Assembly: GCA_030591445.1 (NCBI GenBank)
Contig: JAUVBB010000003.1
Coordinates: forward strand, 1 to 53,412
DNA length: 53,412 nt
Direction of reading: 5' to 3'
Source of the DNA: Deltaproteobacteria bacterium
GTDB taxonomy: Bacteria; Myxococcota; B64-G9
Shown here: piece by piece, positions 9,472 to 17,758 of the stretch
Position numbering within the stretch: position 1 is the first letter of the stretch
Layout of the letters: each line of letters begins with the position of its first letter
The notes under the pieces: generated by a model
The model's database searches: none
The model's input: the letters and a program-made list of their open reading frames with translations, nothing else
Told to the model about the DNA's origin: nothing
Made by a program: the position numbers and the translations under genes

Positions 9472-12400
9472 TCAGAATTGACCCATTGCACCCAAGGCAC
9501 CATCGGCGCCATCACCGCCAGGATGACCACTGGTTATGGTGCCGCCCTGACCACCCTTGCCACTGGCCCCACCGGCAAAGGTATTGTCTGACTCCGCAAC
9601 CGTGCCGGCCCGGGTATATAGCGCATAACTGTGACCACCGCCACCACCACCGCCACCGCCACTATGGCCACCACTGCCGCCATCACCCGCATCGCCGCCT
9701 TGTCCTTCGCCCGGACCGCCACCACCATGACCCCCGACCCCACCCGCTTGACCCCGTCCACCCAGGCCGCCGTCTCCCCCGCTACCGCCCACACCGCGAT
9801 TGAAGACGCATTGAGATATCTGCAAGGAAGAGTTCAGCGCCAACACGCCAAAACTTCCACCGCCGCCAGTTCCGTAGGTTCCCGCCGTGGGCGCCCGACA
9901 ACCACCAGCCGCGCCACCGCCACCACCGGCACCGGTGGAATCGGTGCCGGAATCGCAACCACCACCCCCGCCACCGCCGCCGCCGCCCGTGCCATGATCA
10001 CCTGTTTGCCCGCTCTGTCCATCCCTGCCGACCCACCAGTAAGCATCGTAAACCAGGCCCCCGGCAGCTGCTCCCGCCCCGCCATCACCATGACCGCCAC
10101 TGAGCCCGGAGTCGCCCGGGGTACCGCTAACACAAGGATTGCCGCCGCTGCCCGGGTTGCCATATCCCGTGCCCGTGGCCGCGGCCGGATCTCCGTCTCG
10201 ACCCGCGGTGGCATCACAATCGGTGCACACGCCCCAGATACAATCGTCGTCCATGCTCCCGCCCCGACCACCGTCTCCGCCACCGGCCTGCGCGGAACAG
10301 GAATTGGCGGCCCCGCCGCCGCCTCTTTCCCCGTTGTCTTCGCCACAAGCGGTGGCGAATTCATCATTGTCGTCACCGGGTTCACCGTCAGCTGCCCGCA
10401 TACTGTCGGCACTGGAGCCATCGACCCCATCGCGTCCATCCACACCCCGGCCTTGGGTAAAAGTAACTTGTTCAAAGCGCAAGTCGGAACCCTCGGCATG
10501 GACCACCTGGCTGCTTCGCCCCCGGTCCAGGACCCAGCCGCTGGCGTCCGGTCCCAGCAACTCAACATTGCCAAAGACAAATTGGGTACCGCGGGCACGA
10601 ACGGTCAGGTATTGCTGGTCGGTCTCTTGCCAGCCACCAATAATGGCGGTTCTAAACCCCGTTGCCCCGTGGTGTCCTCTTTGCCAGGAGAAATCATAGC
10701 CGCCATAGATCCCCATGCCTTTGTGGCCACTGGTCAGATTGACAATCTCGGTATAACTGCCCGACTGCACCAACACCTGGGTATCGCCCTGGCCATAGGC
10801 CACATCGAGCGCCCGCTTGAGTGAACGACAAGGATCGTCTTGGCTGCAAAATGAGCTGGCATCGCTGCCGATCATGGAGACATATACCGCTTGATCGCGG
10901 TCACCGTCGATGCCATCGCAATTGGCATCGACGTAGCCGGGATCCGGCAAGTCTTGATCCGAAAGGTAGGTGCAGGCGTACTCACACCCGTTGTCGGCAA
11001 CTCCGTCCAAATCCCAGTGGTCCGCCAGGCAATCACCCAGCTCACATCCGCCAGCCCCACAACGAGCCTCGGCCTGATCGAATTGACAAGTTTGTTGGCA
11101 GCCCAGACAGTGATCCAGGCTCACGGCAGTGTCGGTCTCGCAGCCGGCCTGTAAATCGTCACAGTCGGCGAAACTACCTACGCAGTCGACAATCTCACAG
11201 GTTCCGGTCTGACAGCTAACGTTCGCCTGGGGTAAGGCACAAAGCGTGTCACAGGCGCCGCAATGGTCCAATTGGTTCAACTCGGTCTCGCAGCCCGCCA
11301 CCGCCGGATCACAATCACCGAAACCCGCGGGACAACCCGGACTGGTACCGCTCAGCGCGATTGCCACCCGGGCCCGACCGATGTCGGAAGATACGATCTC
11401 CAGCAATCCCACATCCTTGCCGATATCACTGGGTGCATACACCACATCGAAGACCACACTGCTGCCCTGGCCGACCAAGGCCGCGCTCAAATCGGGCAGT
11501 TGTTCCAAGTGAAAATCTGCCGAGCCGGCGGCGGCCAAGCCGATGGAGTGAATCCAAAGCGGATCGGCACTGGCACTGATAAGCATCACTTGCAGGCTAT
11601 GGGTCACGCCGATGGGAACCGAACCGAAATCCTGGTCGCCTATCGGAGTTACCACCAAGGTAGGATCGATGGCGCGGGCGTGTAGCTCTACGGCCGCTCT
11701 GCCGATAACCCCATCAAAGCTCTGGTCGGGATCGTTGGTATCCATCAGCAAGCGGTCGGAGATCAAGCCGGCCCCAGTGGGAGTAAACGTGACCGATAAG
11801 CGAACCTGTTGGCCGGCAATAATCGAGTGCAGCTCAGGCTCCCAGACAAATTGCGGGTTCTGGTTCTGCAGGCGCATGTTCTCTATCAAAAGGGCATCGC
11901 CGCCTTCGTTGGCCAAGGTCACAAATAGAGTGGCCGATTCGGCGATCGCCAGACTCTGGTCCCACTGGACATCATCAAACTCGAGCAGCGACGACTGTGG
12001 GTCCATGGTCAGGCGGGCCGGGAGGTATCCTTCCGCGCTCAGCGCGGTTTCAACACTTTCGGCCGGGCCGGTATGTTCGACAATCAATCGGGCGGTGGCC
12101 GGGCCGACGGTAGTCGGGATAAAAGTCACCCGTGCCGCCACCGATGCGGCTGCCGGCAATGGATAGGGCTGCTCGGCCATTGCCTCCAGGTCGAGTTCGT
12201 CGCTGGCCAGGGTCCAGCCGCTAACATCGGATTCGAGCCTTATTTTGCTCAAGTCCAAGGAGGCGCCACCGCTGTTTTCTATCGTTACTTCGACTTGCTG
12301 CGAACCCGCGATTCGAATCCGGCCCAGGTCGACGGGGCTAGGGCTAACCGTGACCTCGCCCACCACACCTCGGCCGGTCAGGGTCAGCTCTTGCACGGGC

Positions 12401-13377
12401 ATCAGGTCATCATTGCTTACCACCAGAATCTTGTCTTGGTCTTGCTCGCGCGCTTGTGGATGATAGACCACCACCATGGTCAGGGCAGTACCGTTGTTCA
12501 ACATCAGCGGCAAGGCCAGCATCTGGCCGTCGTCGTCTTTCAGCTCAATGGTAAAATCTTCGTTGGCCACCAAGCCCAGACGCACCTCTTCCACAGTCAG
12601 CACCGCGTTTCCGCTACCTTGATTGCCGACGAGTACGGTCAGGGGTTGACTTACTTCACCGACTTCCACATCGCCAAAATCGAGCGCTGTCTTCGAGACC
12701 ATCACCTTGGCCTCTCCCTTGAACTCGCTAAGCAGGTGCACCTGAACCAGGGCTTCGTCGCTATCATTGGAGATGATATCGAGCACCCCCTGGTCAGTCT
12801 CGCCATCGCTGGCCTGGTAGATTACGTCTATGGTCGTCTGCTCACCAGGCGCCAAATACAGGGGCAGCGCTTCGAGCAACGCCGGCGGCAGACTAAAATC
12901 CCGCAGGTCAGTGCCACTCTCGAAACTCAAGGCCAGGATTCTCAGTTCCATATCGCCCTGGTTCTCCAGCACAATTTGTCGCTGTACCGTCTCGCCTACC
13001 AGGACGTTGCCAAAACTGAGTTCAAAATTGCCATCGATAGGCAAAGGCTCGACCACCGCAATGTCAGGCCCACTGGGCCCCAGGTCTGCCTCGTCTTGCC
13101 CATCCGCCTCATCCTGGCCGTCAAGCCCACCGTCACTCGCTGCCGCCACACAAGCTCCGTTGCGACACTGGAAATCATTGGGGCAATCCTGATCGTCGCC
13201 GCAAATCCGATCTCCGGTCGTGCAGAGCCCGCCCACACAGATTTGGCCGATAGGACATTCGGCATCCTCTCCGCAGGCAGTGTACTGGTCTTGGGTAGCA
13301 GTACCCGAGTTACAATGCATCGTGAACAAAGCACTCGCCCACAACAAAACGCTGGTTAAAATGGAAAACCTGTGCAT
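9472..13377 (-). CDS. Large exported protein with ASPM/Hydin-like repeats and Gly-rich tail
   Basis: 1301-residue envelope protein of unknown function. Hydrophobic N terminus ending FTMHC-NSG; the Cys suggests a lipoprotein, but the lipobox is poor. Then Cys-rich motifs (CPIGQICVGGLC) and an acidic linker. About five repeats of the ASPM-SPD2-Hydin type follow, each with an FGxVxVGE-like start (residues about 105-640). Next are Cys pairs of the GDCDPAVAGCETELN kind and a stretch with parallel-beta-helix character (DDPCRSLKRALDVAYGQGD). The last 300 residues are extremely Gly-rich with scattered cysteines. GGAGGGG precedes the ATG by 5 bases. Such proteins are common in Myxococcota, usually as surface or adhesion proteins; that role is inferred. 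The long plus-strand ORFs across it are shadows. Confidence 0.85.
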   Translation of the reverse strand: MHRFSILTSVLLWASALFTMHCNSGTATQDQYTACGEDAECPIGQICVGGLCTTGDRICGDDQDCPNDFQCRNGACVAAASDGGLDGQDEADGQDEADLGPSGPDIAVVEPLPIDGNFELSFGNVLVGETVQRQIVLENQGDMELRILALSFESGTDLRDFSLPPALLEALPLYLAPGEQTTIDVIYQASDGETDQGVLDIISNDSDEALVQVHLLSEFKGEAKVMVSKTALDFGDVEVGEVSQPLTVLVGNQGSGNAVLTVEEVRLGLVANEDFTIELKDDDGQMLALPLMLNNGTALTMVVVYHPQAREQDQDKILVVSNDDLMPVQELTLTGRGVVGEVTVSPSPVDLGRIRIAGSQQVEVTIENSGGASLDLSKIRLESDVSGWTLASDELDLEAMAEQPYPLPAAASVAARVTFIPTTVGPATARLIVEHTGPAESVETALSAEGYLPARLTMDPQSSLLEFDDVQWDQSLAIAESATLFVTLANEGGDALLIENMRLQNQNPQFVWEPELHSIIAGQQVRLSVTFTPTGAGLISDRLLMDTNDPDQSFDGVIGRAAVELHARAIDPTLVVTPIGDQDFGSVPIGVTHSLQVMLISASADPLWIHSIGLAAAGSADFHLEQLPDLSAALVGQGSSVVFDVVYAPSDIGKDVGLLEIVSSDIGRARVAIALSGTSPGCPAGFGDCDPAVAGCETELNQLDHCGACDTLCALPQANVSCQTGTCEIVDCVGSFADCDDLQAGCETDTAVSLDHCLGCQQTCQFDQAEARCGAGGCELGDCLADHWDLDGVADNGCEYACTYLSDQDLPDPGYVDANCDGIDGDRDQAVYVSMIGSDASSFCSQDDPCRSLKRALDVAYGQGDTQVLVQSGSYTEIVNLTSGHKGMGIYGGYDFSWQRGHHGATGFRTAIIGGWQETDQQYLTVRARGTQFVFGNVELLGPDASGWVLDRGRSSQVVHAEGSDLRFEQVTFTQGRGVDGRDGVDGSSADSMRAADGEPGDDNDEFATACGEDNGERGGGGAANSCSAQAGGGDGGRGGSMDDDCIWGVCTDCDATAGRDGDPAAATGTGYGNPGSGGNPCVSGTPGDSGLSGGHGDGGAGAAAGGLVYDAYWWVGRDGQSGQTGDHGTGGGGGGGGGGCDSGTDSTGAGGGGGAAGGCRAPTAGTYGTGGGGSFGVLALNSSLQISQCVFNRGVGGSGGDGGLGGRGQAGGVGGHGGGGPGEGQGGDAGDGGSGGHSGGGGGGGGGHSYALYTRAGTVAESDNTFAGGASGKGGQGGTITSGHPGGDGADGALGAMGQF

Positions 13378-13408
13378 TTCGACCCCTCCGACTTAGCAAG
13401 TTCGGCCC

Positions 13409-13438
13409 ATACTAGCCTTGCTCGCCGAACTGCGTCAA
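13409..13438 (-). promoter_or_regulatory. Sigma-70-type promoter for the surface-protein operon
   Basis: On the minus strand: TTGACG (complement of 13433-13438), 18-base spacer, TAGTAT (complement of 13409-13414). It lies 31 bases before the start codon of the 1301-residue protein and would drive that gene, the symporter and glnS. Two mismatches to consensus in all. Confidence 0.5.
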
Positions 13439-13456
13439 TTCAGATTTTTCAGGTAT

Positions 13457-13485
13457 TTGTGTTCTCAACCGGCAATGAGTAAGAT
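13457..13485 (+). promoter_or_regulatory. Candidate promoter abutting the kinase ATG
   Basis: TTGTGT, 17-base spacer, TAAGAT, then 9 bases to the ATG at 13495. No ribosome-binding site is seen before that ATG, so a leaderless message is possible. The hexamers are only moderate matches. Confidence 0.35.
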
Positions 13486-13494
13486 TGTTAAACC

Positions 13495-16071
13495 ATGAAA
13501 ACAACCGAGTTCGACTCTGGGGAGCATACCCAGGTCGCCGAAGAAGGTAACGAGGCCCAAGCGCCAGGGCTGGCTCGAGGCCATACCGTTGGCCGTTACC
13601 TGATCGTGGATGTACTAGGCATGGGTGGAATGGGGGCAGTGTATCGCGCTTTTGACCCGGAGCTAAACCGGCCGGTGGCACTCAAGTTATTATTAATAAA
13701 AAGTGACAAACCCCAAACCCAGGATGCCACCAGCCAACAAGATCGCCTGTTGCGCGAAGCCCAAGCCTTGGCCCAGCTATCGCATCCGAACATCGTTACC
13801 GTATTCGATGTCGGCACCCACGAAGATGCCATTTTCATGGCCATGGAACTAGTCGAAGGCCAAACATTGAAGGAGTGGCTCAAGCAAGAGCCCCGGTCGA
13901 TTCAGGAGATAATCTCAGTGGCAACGGCGGCCGGTCATGGCCTATCCGCCGCTCATCGGGCCGGCATCATTCATCGAGATTTCAAACCCTCCAACATCAT
14001 CATCGGTAACGACGGCCGAGTCCGGGTTCTCGACTTTGGTCTGGCCCGTGCCCTGGAAGAGACCGAAACCATCCCCAGCAAACGCGAGGAGAGATCCAAA
14101 AACAAACAAGCAGTTATTGCCTTGGACGAAGCCGGCCTGGATTCGTCCCGGAGCCTTCTTTCCTCCTCGATTACCCGCGAAGGCGCTATTGTCGGCACCC
14201 CTCATTACATGGCGCCGGAGCAACATCGTCACCAAGTTGTTGACGAGCGCTGCGACCAATTTGGTTTCGCCGTGGTATTGTTCGAGGCCCTCCACGGCCA
14301 GCGGCCTTTTCAGGCCAAAACTTATAAGGATTTGCGCGAGCAGGTCAGCCAGGGCCATATCGTTCGCCCAGCCGATTCGTCGGTGCCCGCCTGGATCGAC
14401 CAGATACTCGACCGCGGCCTGATTCCCGACCCGGCCCAACGCTTTGCCAACATGGCGGCTTTGCTTACGGCTTTGGCCAAAGACCCGGCTATCGAGCAAG
14501 CCCGCCTCCGCGCGCGCCGTCTGCGCTGGGCTGGCGGCTTGGGCGCCCTACTGCTTATCGCTCTGTCCGTATTCGCCCTCTGGTTCGGCATGTCATCCCG
14601 TGCCCGTCTTTGCGCGGGCGCCGAGGAAAAACTTGCCGGCGTTTGGGATCCGGTCAAGTCCCAACAATTGCATGCTCGGCTCCTGGCTACCAATCGGCCC
14701 CATGCCGCCGATACTTTCAAAAAGATGGCAGCCCAGCTTTCCAAGTACGCCGACGACTGGGTCATTATGCGTAACGAATCCTGCCAAGCCACCCACGTCC
14801 TTGGTGAACAATCCGAGCATTTGCTCGACTTGCGCATGCATTGCCTGGATCAGAGAAAGTCGGAATTACAGGCCCTGGTCAACTTGTTCGCCACCCGGGC
14901 CGACGCCGCCATGTTAGACAAAGCCGTCATGGCCGCACTCGGCTTGCGCAGGATAAACAGTTGCGCGGACACAGAGACCCTGCGCAAAGCCTATCCTCCG
15001 CCCGAAAATCCAGCGCAACGCAAGCAGGTGGAACAAATCGAGCAAAGTCTTGATACCGTTCGGGCCCTGGAAAAAGCCGGCAAGTATCGCGAGGCCCTGG
15101 CAGCCATGGTCGATCTCAGCAGCCGGGCTAAGCTCCTGGGTCATCCCCCCACCCAAGCATTAACGCTTCAGATGCGCGGCACCCTTGAGTTGCGTTCCAG
15201 CAAAGCCGCGGCAGCCAAAGAAAGCATCGAACAGGCCTTACAATACGCTGCCGTCTCCCGCAACGACTCCCTGATCGCGGATCTTCTGACCGACTTGGTA
15301 TTTGTGGTCGGCCACTTACAGGCGCGGTATGCAGAAGCGCTACAGTTATGCACCATCGCCCAGGCGGCCGTAACCCGGGCGGGCAACAAGCCCGTCCAGC
15401 GGGCCAACGTCCTCAATTATCTAAGCACCCTGCTTTGGCGGCAGGGAAAAAATGAACAAGCCATCGAAAGCCAACAGCAGGCGCTCGCCCTACGAAAAGA
15501 GGCCTTCGGTCCCGATCACCCTTCGGTGGCGGTTTCACTCAACAACCTGGGCGACGTGCTGATGGAACTAAAACGTTACGACCAGGCCCAAAAAGTGTTG
15601 AATCAGGCCTATTCCAACTGGGAAAAAGCCTTTGGACCTAACCATCCCTACGTCGGCTACCCCCTGACCAACTTGGGCGTGGTGCTTTTGGAGCAAGGCA
15701 AATACCCGCAAGCCAAAAAAGTCTTCGCCCGGGCCCTATCGGTATGGGAACAAGGGCTGGGCGCGGACAATCCCCTACTCACCCATCCCTTGACCGGCCT
15801 GGCACAATGCCTGCTACCCAAAGACCATCAAACAGCTCTGCCTCTGTTAGAGCGAGCGCTCCTCCTGAAACTGGCTCACCCTTCCGATCCCGCCGAACTG
15901 GCCGAGATCCGCTTTACCCTGGCCCGCGCCGTCTGGCTCTCCGACAGCAATCACGCCCGGGCTCTGCAACTGGCCAACCAAGCGGCAAGCGATCTGACCA
16001 AATCCTCCAGTCCCAAACCAAAATTGAAGAAAAAAATTGGCGATTGGCTTCGGACTAAGACTCCGTTTTAG
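13495..16071 (+). CDS. Membrane Ser/Thr protein kinase with TPR domain
   Basis: Hanks-type kinase of 858 residues. Kinase domain about 30-315: GMGGMGAVYRA loop, VALKLL lysine, HRDFKPSN with catalytic Asp near 162, DFGLAR metal-binding motif, GTPHYMAPEQ. There is an unusually long insert of about 45 residues between DFGLAR and GTPHYMAPE, rich in Ser and Lys, where activation-loop phosphorylation could be regulated. One membrane segment follows near 344-366 (GALLLIALSVFALWFG), then an extracytoplasmic region with several TPRs (about 590-800, of the TPR_12 type with NNLGDVL and TNLGVVL motifs). This layout is widespread in myxobacteria. The DUF6599-like gene follows after 32 bases. Substrates are unknown; the FHA proteins nearby are reasonable partners. 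Confidence 0.92.
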   Translation: MKTTEFDSGEHTQVAEEGNEAQAPGLARGHTVGRYLIVDVLGMGGMGAVYRAFDPELNRPVALKLLLIKSDKPQTQDATSQQDRLLREAQALAQLSHPNIVTVFDVGTHEDAIFMAMELVEGQTLKEWLKQEPRSIQEIISVATAAGHGLSAAHRAGIIHRDFKPSNIIIGNDGRVRVLDFGLARALEETETIPSKREERSKNKQAVIALDEAGLDSSRSLLSSSITREGAIVGTPHYMAPEQHRHQVVDERCDQFGFAVVLFEALHGQRPFQAKTYKDLREQVSQGHIVRPADSSVPAWIDQILDRGLIPDPAQRFANMAALLTALAKDPAIEQARLRARRLRWAGGLGALLLIALSVFALWFGMSSRARLCAGAEEKLAGVWDPVKSQQLHARLLATNRPHAADTFKKMAAQLSKYADDWVIMRNESCQATHVLGEQSEHLLDLRMHCLDQRKSELQALVNLFATRADAAMLDKAVMAALGLRRINSCADTETLRKAYPPPENPAQRKQVEQIEQSLDTVRALEKAGKYREALAAMVDLSSRAKLLGHPPTQALTLQMRGTLELRSSKAAAAKESIEQALQYAAVSRNDSLIADLLTDLVFVVGHLQARYAEALQLCTIAQAAVTRAGNKPVQRANVLNYLSTLLWRQGKNEQAIESQQQALALRKEAFGPDHPSVAVSLNNLGDVLMELKRYDQAQKVLNQAYSNWEKAFGPNHPYVGYPLTNLGVVLLEQGKYPQAKKVFARALSVWEQGLGADNPLLTHPLTGLAQCLLPKDHQTALPLLERALLLKLAHPSDPAELAEIRFTLARAVWLSDSNHARALQLANQAASDLTKSSSPKPKLKKKIGDWLRTKTPF

Positions 16072-16103
16072 GGTAGGATGGTGGCCTAACAAGGAGGCAT
16101 GCG

Positions 16104-16961
16104 ATGATGCGGCGTGCGACAGTGATTGTGTTTGTTTCGTCCTTTTGTTTATTGGGTGCCGATGGCCAAGATGATCTGTCCGGAATCTACCAGAAAACCA
16201 AAGATTGGAAATCAGAGGTGGCGGTCGAGGTCTTTGGTCCCAAGACGCTTTGGAATGCGATCAATGGTGGGGCGGAGGTTTACTTGGCTTATGGTTTCGA
16301 GCGCCTGCACATGGGAGAATTGTCTCAGGGTGACCTCCGGGTCTCGATGAACATCTTTGATATGGGTGCGGGCTTGAACGCCTTCGGCATCTATCGGAAG
16401 GAAAAGCCGCGCAAGGGGGTGACCTTGGCCATCGGGGCCCAGGCTTCCTCGGCTCCTCCGTTCCGATGCACTTTCTATAAAGATCGCTTTTACGTAAAAA
16501 TCGGCGCCATGGGCGGCGAGCTTAGTACGGAAAAGTGCCGAGAGCTTGCTTCGGCGACGGCGGCCTTGTTGCCTGGTGATAACCAGGCTCCGGGCGTGTT
16601 CGCACTGTTGCCAAAAAAAGATAGAATCGCGGGATCGGTCGGCTATACGCTCGAGAGTTGGCTGGGATTGTCGGAGCTAGCCCACTGCCTGCACGCCGAA
16701 TACAATCTGGGCCAAGACCAAGCGGTTAGCGTGTTTGTCATGTTGCCGGCGTCGAGCCGACCGGTGGAAAAAACCTGGCAGAAACTGGCGAGCAAATGGA
16801 CGCCGATAAAAAGTGACAAAGGTGCTTTTCTCTCGCGTAGCGTTCCCTATCGCGGCGATGTGGTGCTGGCCAAAACCAAACGCGGTATTTTCGGGGTAGC
16901 CGGCGCCGGCAAGATAGAACAGAGCATGGCGCTACTGCTGGGTATGATCGCTTCGAAGTAG
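16104..16961 (+). CDS. DUF6599-like exported protein
   Basis: 285-residue protein with a short N-terminal signal peptide (VIVFVSSFCLLGADG). The body, with WNAINGGAEVYLAYGFERL and NIFDMGAGLNAFGIYRKEK, resembles the family annotated as DUF6599, which has no known function. An excellent ribosome-binding site (AAGGAGG) precedes tandem ATGs at 16104 and 16107. It lies 32 bases downstream of the Ser/Thr kinase on the same strand and may be co-transcribed. Its stop is 3 bases from the stop of the convergent cobO gene, so the transcripts must overlap or share a bidirectional terminator; no hairpin was seen. The family name is from memory, not a search. Confidence 0.75.
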   Translation: MMRRATVIVFVSSFCLLGADGQDDLSGIYQKTKDWKSEVAVEVFGPKTLWNAINGGAEVYLAYGFERLHMGELSQGDLRVSMNIFDMGAGLNAFGIYRKEKPRKGVTLAIGAQASSAPPFRCTFYKDRFYVKIGAMGGELSTEKCRELASATAALLPGDNQAPGVFALLPKKDRIAGSVGYTLESWLGLSELAHCLHAEYNLGQDQAVSVFVMLPASSRPVEKTWQKLASKWTPIKSDKGAFLSRSVPYRGDVVLAKTKRGIFGVAGAGKIEQSMALLLGMIASK

Positions 16962-16964
16962 TGC

Positions 16965-17510
16965 TTACTTCTCGATGCCGGTGCGGGCCACCACGCCCTG
17001 CTGGTAATAGTGTTTAACCTCGCGCATCTCGGTTACCAAATCGGCGGCTTCGATAAGTTTGGGCTCGGCCTTGCGCCCGGTGACCACCACTTCGGTCCCT
17101 TCGGCCCGGGCGGCAATCTTTTCTAGCAGTTCATCGACGCTGAACAATTTGTAATAGGTAGCGATGTTGGCTTCATCCAGGATCACCAGCTTGAATTTGC
17201 CCGAAGCCATGGCCGCCGCTGCCTCGTCTAGTCCCGCGCGCGCGACCTCAATGTCCGCCGCTTCCGGTTCGCGGGTAATGAAACACTCCCGACCGCACTG
17301 CTTGATCTCAATGGCATCTGACAAACGCTCTAGCGCGGCCAGTTCGGAATACCACATACCCTTGACGAATTGGGCAATGTACACCCGGTAGCCGGCGCCA
17401 GCGGCCCGCAGCGCCAAACCAAAGGCGGCCGTGGTCTTGCCTTTGCCATCGCCGGTGTACACATGCAAGTAACCCTTTTTCCAATTTGAACCATCTTCTG
17501 ACTGCGTCAT
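16965..17510 (-). CDS. cobO: Corrinoid adenosyltransferase (CobO/BtuR family)
   Basis: Transfers the adenosyl group of ATP to the cobalt of corrinoids, making the coenzyme form of B12. The P-loop is at the N terminus (TGDGKGKTTAAFG, about residues 18-30), followed by VYIAQFVKG and LVILDEANIA (Walker B-like), all typical of the CobO/CobA/BtuR fold; 181 residues is a normal length. AAGGAGG lies 6 bases before the ATG. No other cobalamin biosynthesis genes are in the window, so it may serve salvage. No cobalamin riboswitch was recognised in the 130 bases upstream before the repeat element. Confidence 0.93.
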   Translation of the reverse strand: MTQSEDGSNWKKGYLHVYTGDGKGKTTAAFGLALRAAGAGYRVYIAQFVKGMWYSELAALERLSDAIEIKQCGRECFITREPEAADIEVARAGLDEAAAAMASGKFKLVILDEANIATYYKLFSVDELLEKIAARAEGTEVVVTGRKAEPKLIEAADLVTEMREVKHYYQQGVVARTGIEK

Positions 17511-17639
17511 ATTTGCCTCCTTCTATTGCAGGTACGGTAAACCAAACTGACCGGCGATGGTAGGAAAAAGCTGGCTTTCAGCCAACAGCCATGGGAAAAA
17601 TAGCTTCGCATTTGATTCGTGAGAAGTACCCCCTCATGA

Positions 17640-17717
17640 GTCATCCCCGAAACGTTTCTGTCGGGGACCCATGTTGCCTAATCACTGGGTTCCCGACAGA
17701 AACGTTTCGGGAATGAC
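17640..17717. repeat. REPIN-like inverted palindromic repeat, copy 1
   Basis: Two 32-base arms (17640-17671 and 17686-17717) in inverted orientation, matching at 30 of 32 positions, around a 14-base loop. Each arm is itself palindromic: CCCCGA at 17645 pairs with TCGGGG at 17661, enclosing the perfect palindrome GAAACGTTTC. Two inverted REP units with a short spacer is the layout called a REPIN. A related copy lies at 19778. It sits in the spacer between the divergent cobO and phosphohexomutase genes. Each arm could also fold in RNA. Confidence 0.85.
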
Positions 17718-17758
17718 TTGTTTGTATAGAACGATCTTGAAAATTGTGGAGGGCAAAC

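Noticed and set aside
12073-13359. 428-residue plus-strand ORF, and the 397-residue ORF at 9631-10824
   Set aside because: Both lie opposite the 1301-residue surface protein. They have no domain, no ribosome-binding site and low-complexity content that mirrors the Gly-rich and repeat DNA.
17511-17640. Cobalamin riboswitch before cobO
   Set aside because: The spacer is too short for the whole aptamer before the repeat element, and no B12-box-like sequence was recognised.
17640-17717. CRISPR repeat or rho-independent terminator
   Set aside because: Only inverted pairs occur, with no regularly spaced direct repeats. There is no T-run, and the neighbouring genes are divergent at this site, so nothing needs terminating here.
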